Below are positions 62,495 to 64,000 of a stretch of DNA of 64,000 nucleotides, one piece after another. The translations under genes were made by a program, and so were the position numbers. Below the pieces are notes generated by a model. The model was not told the DNA's origin, did not search any database, and was given only the letters and a program-made list of their open reading frames with translations. Within the stretch, counting starts at the first letter, position 1, and each line of letters starts with the position of its first letter. Origin of the DNA: Pseudomonadota bacterium (GTDB taxonomy: Bacteria > Pseudomonadota > Gammaproteobacteria > Xanthomonadales > Xanthomonadaceae); assembly GCA_023388715.1 (NCBI GenBank), contig JAEWFT010000052.1:1-64000 (forward strand), given 5' to 3'.

Positions 62495-63183
62495 GCGCGA
62501 TCCATCTGGTGCGCCACGGGCAGGCCTCGTTCGGTGCCGACGACTATGACCTGCTGAGCGCGCTGGGCGAGCGCCAGTCGCGCGTGCTGGGGCAGGCGCT
62601 GGCGGGTATCGGCCCGCGCATCGTGCATGCGGCCAGCGGCGAGATGCGCCGCCAGCGGCAAACCGCCGACGCCTGCCTGCAGGCGATGGGCAGCGATGTG
62701 CCCGCGCGGGTCGATCCGGATTGGAACGAGTTCGACCACATGGCGGTGATCGTCGCGCTGCACCCGCAGTTCGCCGATCGCGCGCGGATGCGCGCCGAAC
62801 TGATGGCGCAGCCGGACCCTCGCGCGGCGGTGCAGGCAGTGTTCGAGGAGGCGATGGCGCGCTGGGTCGCCGGTCGGCACGATGCCGATTACCCCGAGAG
62901 CTGGCAGGCTTTCCGCACGCGCTGCCGGCAGGCACTGGCGCGGGTGGTGGAGGCGCTGCCGCCGGGCCACGATGCCATCGTGTTCACGTCGGGCGGACCG
63001 ATCGCGGCGATCGCGCAGGACCTGCTGCAGATCCCCGAGGGGATCGGGCATCGGCTCAGCTTCGGGCTGGTGAACTGCGGGGTGACCAAACTGGTCAACG
63101 GGCGCGACGGGCTGCGCCTTTCCACGCTCAACGGGCATGCACATTTCGAGGACGACCAGGCCGGCCTGGTCACGTATCGCTGA
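62491..63183 (+). CDS. histidine phosphatase family protein
   Basis: 230 residues. The catalytic RHG motif with the phospho-histidine is in HLVRHGQASFGADDYDLLS; the second Arg lies in ASGEMRRQRQTA; the C-terminal His is atypical, since DAIVFTSGGPIAAIAQDLL has Ser-Gly-Gly where GH-G is usual. This variation is common in the branch found next to ACAD/APH genes. Substrate unknown; it might release the phosphate from a stalled phosphoacyl intermediate. Overlaps the kinase gene by 4 bases. Confidence 0.88.
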   Translation: MSAIHLVRHGQASFGADDYDLLSALGERQSRVLGQALAGIGPRIVHAASGEMRRQRQTADACLQAMGSDVPARVDPDWNEFDHMAVIVALHPQFADRARMRAELMAQPDPRAAVQAVFEEAMARWVAGRHDADYPESWQAFRTRCRQALARVVEALPPGHDAIVFTSGGPIAAIAQDLLQIPEGIGHRLSFGLVNCGVTKLVNGRDGLRLSTLNGHAHFEDDQAGLVTYR

Positions 63184-63196
63184 AGGCAGGGGACGC

Positions 63197-63955
63197 ATGG
63201 GCAGTAGCAACGTCATCATCATCGGGGCCAGTTCGGGGCTCGGTGCGGGCATGGCACGGGAGTTCGCGCGGCGTGGCCATGACCTCGGCCTGTGCGCACG
63301 CAGGCTGGAGCGGCTGGAGGCGCTCAAGGCCGAACTGGAAGCCGCACATCCAGGCATCCGCATCCTCGTGCGCGCACTGGACGTTACCGACCATGCGCAG
63401 GTGTTCGACGTCATCCGCGGCTTCCGCGACGACTTCGGCCAGCTGGACCGTGTGGTGGTGAACGCCGGCATCGGCCAGGGCATGCCGGTCGGCAAGGGCG
63501 GCTTCGAGCGCAACAAGGCGATCATCGAGACCAACCTGATCGCCGCGCTGGCGCAGTGCGAGGCAGCGATGGAGGTCTTCCGCGCGCAGGACCGCGGGCA
63601 CCTCGCGGTGATTTCGTCGGTGAGCGCGATCCGCGGTTTCCGCGGCGGCCTGACCGCCTATGCGGCGAGCAAGGCCGGCGTGGCGTCGCTGGCCGAGGGC
63701 ATTCGCGCCGACATGCTGCGCAAGCCGAAGATCCGCGTCAGCACGCTGCTGCCCGGGTACATCCGCACCGAGATGAACGAGGACGCGCCCGCCGGGCACA
63801 CGCCTTTCATGATCGACGGCGATCGCGGCAGCCGCTTGCTGACCCAGGCGATCCTGCGCGAGCCGGAAGTCGCCTACGTGCCGTGGTGGCCGTGGGCGCC
63901 GCTGGCGTGGGTGCTCAAGCGGGTGCCGCTGCGATGGGTGGTGAAGATGATCTAG
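63197..63955 (+). CDS. short-chain dehydrogenase/reductase
   Basis: 252 residues. NAD(P) loop IIIGASSGLGAGMAREFA, RRLERLEALKAELEA (Arg pair favouring NADP), NAGIGQG, and Ser/Tyr/Lys in ISSVSAIRGFRGGLTAYAASKAG. C-terminal hydrophobic WWPWAPLAWVLKRVPLRW suggests a membrane anchor, as in the DltE/YqjQ-like branch. 13 bases after the phosphatase gene with GGCAGGGG upstream; last gene of the operon seen here. Confidence 0.9.
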   Translation: MGSSNVIIIGASSGLGAGMAREFARRGHDLGLCARRLERLEALKAELEAAHPGIRILVRALDVTDHAQVFDVIRGFRDDFGQLDRVVVNAGIGQGMPVGKGGFERNKAIIETNLIAALAQCEAAMEVFRAQDRGHLAVISSVSAIRGFRGGLTAYAASKAGVASLAEGIRADMLRKPKIRVSTLLPGYIRTEMNEDAPAGHTPFMIDGDRGSRLLTQAILREPEVAYVPWWPWAPLAWVLKRVPLRWVVKMI

Positions 63956-63974
63956 GCGGGGGTGCGGCGCCGAA

Positions 63975-63992
63975 GTGGTCGAGCACGACCAC
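63975..63992. other. short inverted repeat at the window end
   Basis: GTGGTCG and CGACCAC around AGCA form a perfect seven-pair hairpin 20 bases after the last stop. No T-run follows. With only 45 bases left I cannot say whether it is a terminator or part of a following gene on either strand. Confidence 0.4.
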
Positions 63993-64000
63993 TGCGCTGC

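Noticed and set aside
63956..64000. Start or end of another gene at the window edge
   Set aside because: Only 45 bases remain. One minus-strand frame gives plausible residues (AVVVLDHFGAAP), but this is too short to support a call.

Overview
The window is a gap-free stretch of GC-rich (by eye close to 70 %) gammaproteobacterial chromosome. It very probably comes from the order Lysobacterales (Xanthomonadales), from a Lysobacter/Luteimonas-like organism. Three things point there: the order lexA-recA-recX-alaS-csrA-tRNA-Ser-tRNA-Arg, a LexA box of the Xanthomonas type (TTAG-N6-TACTA) instead of the enterobacterial CTG-N10-CAG, and a his operon led by a TrpR/YerC-type regulator. I see no insertion sequence, phage gene or CRISPR array. 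Almost every base is coding, and most co-directional genes overlap by 1-4 bases (ATGA, GTGA, TGATG).

Layout. 1-7151: start of rpsT (minus strand), then murJ, ribF-ileS-lspA-ispH. 7162-14955 (minus): three overlapping sensor-kinase genes, led by an 1805-residue soluble kinase with a tandem array of 92-residue HAMP repeats, GAF, kinase core and three receiver domains. 15104-22263: tRNA-Thr, radA and a small PAP2-like membrane protein, a CcsA/YpjD-like protein (minus), ffh, rpsP-rimM-trmD-rplS and hslR. 22264-31329: a lytic transglycosylase, a DUF937 protein, a glutathione transferase, mutS, a TonB-dependent receptor and a short CinA. 31356-37141: the SOS block lexA-recA-recX, alaS, csrA and two tRNAs. 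37412-44893: a TrpR/YerC-type regulator followed by the complete histidine operon hisGDCBHAFIE.

44903-55741 is the most distinctive part: an ECF sigma factor with a ChrR-type zinc anti-sigma factor, whose eight predicted metal ligands fall at the family positions, heads a run of 12 co-directional genes. These are a secreted unknown, a fatty acid desaturase, a flavin amine-oxidase-like protein, DUF1365, a cyclopropane fatty acid synthase, DUF2878, DUF1295, a second CFA-type methyltransferase, a lipocalin and a DNA photolyase. A promoter-like element, GCATCC-N16-CGTA, occurs three times with identical spacing: before the sigma gene, before the secreted unknown and before the desaturase. The simplest reading is a singlet-oxygen/light response that rebuilds membrane lipids and repairs DNA.

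55760-58277: a 3-methyladenine glycosylase (minus) and fabA-fabB. 58313-63955: behind a 16-base inverted repeat lies a catabolic operon. It holds a medium-chain reductase, an ACAD11-like acyl-CoA dehydrogenase, an SDR, an APH-like kinase matching the other half of ACAD11, a histidine phosphatase and another SDR. It may degrade 4-hydroxy fatty acids. The last 45 bases hold only a short inverted repeat.
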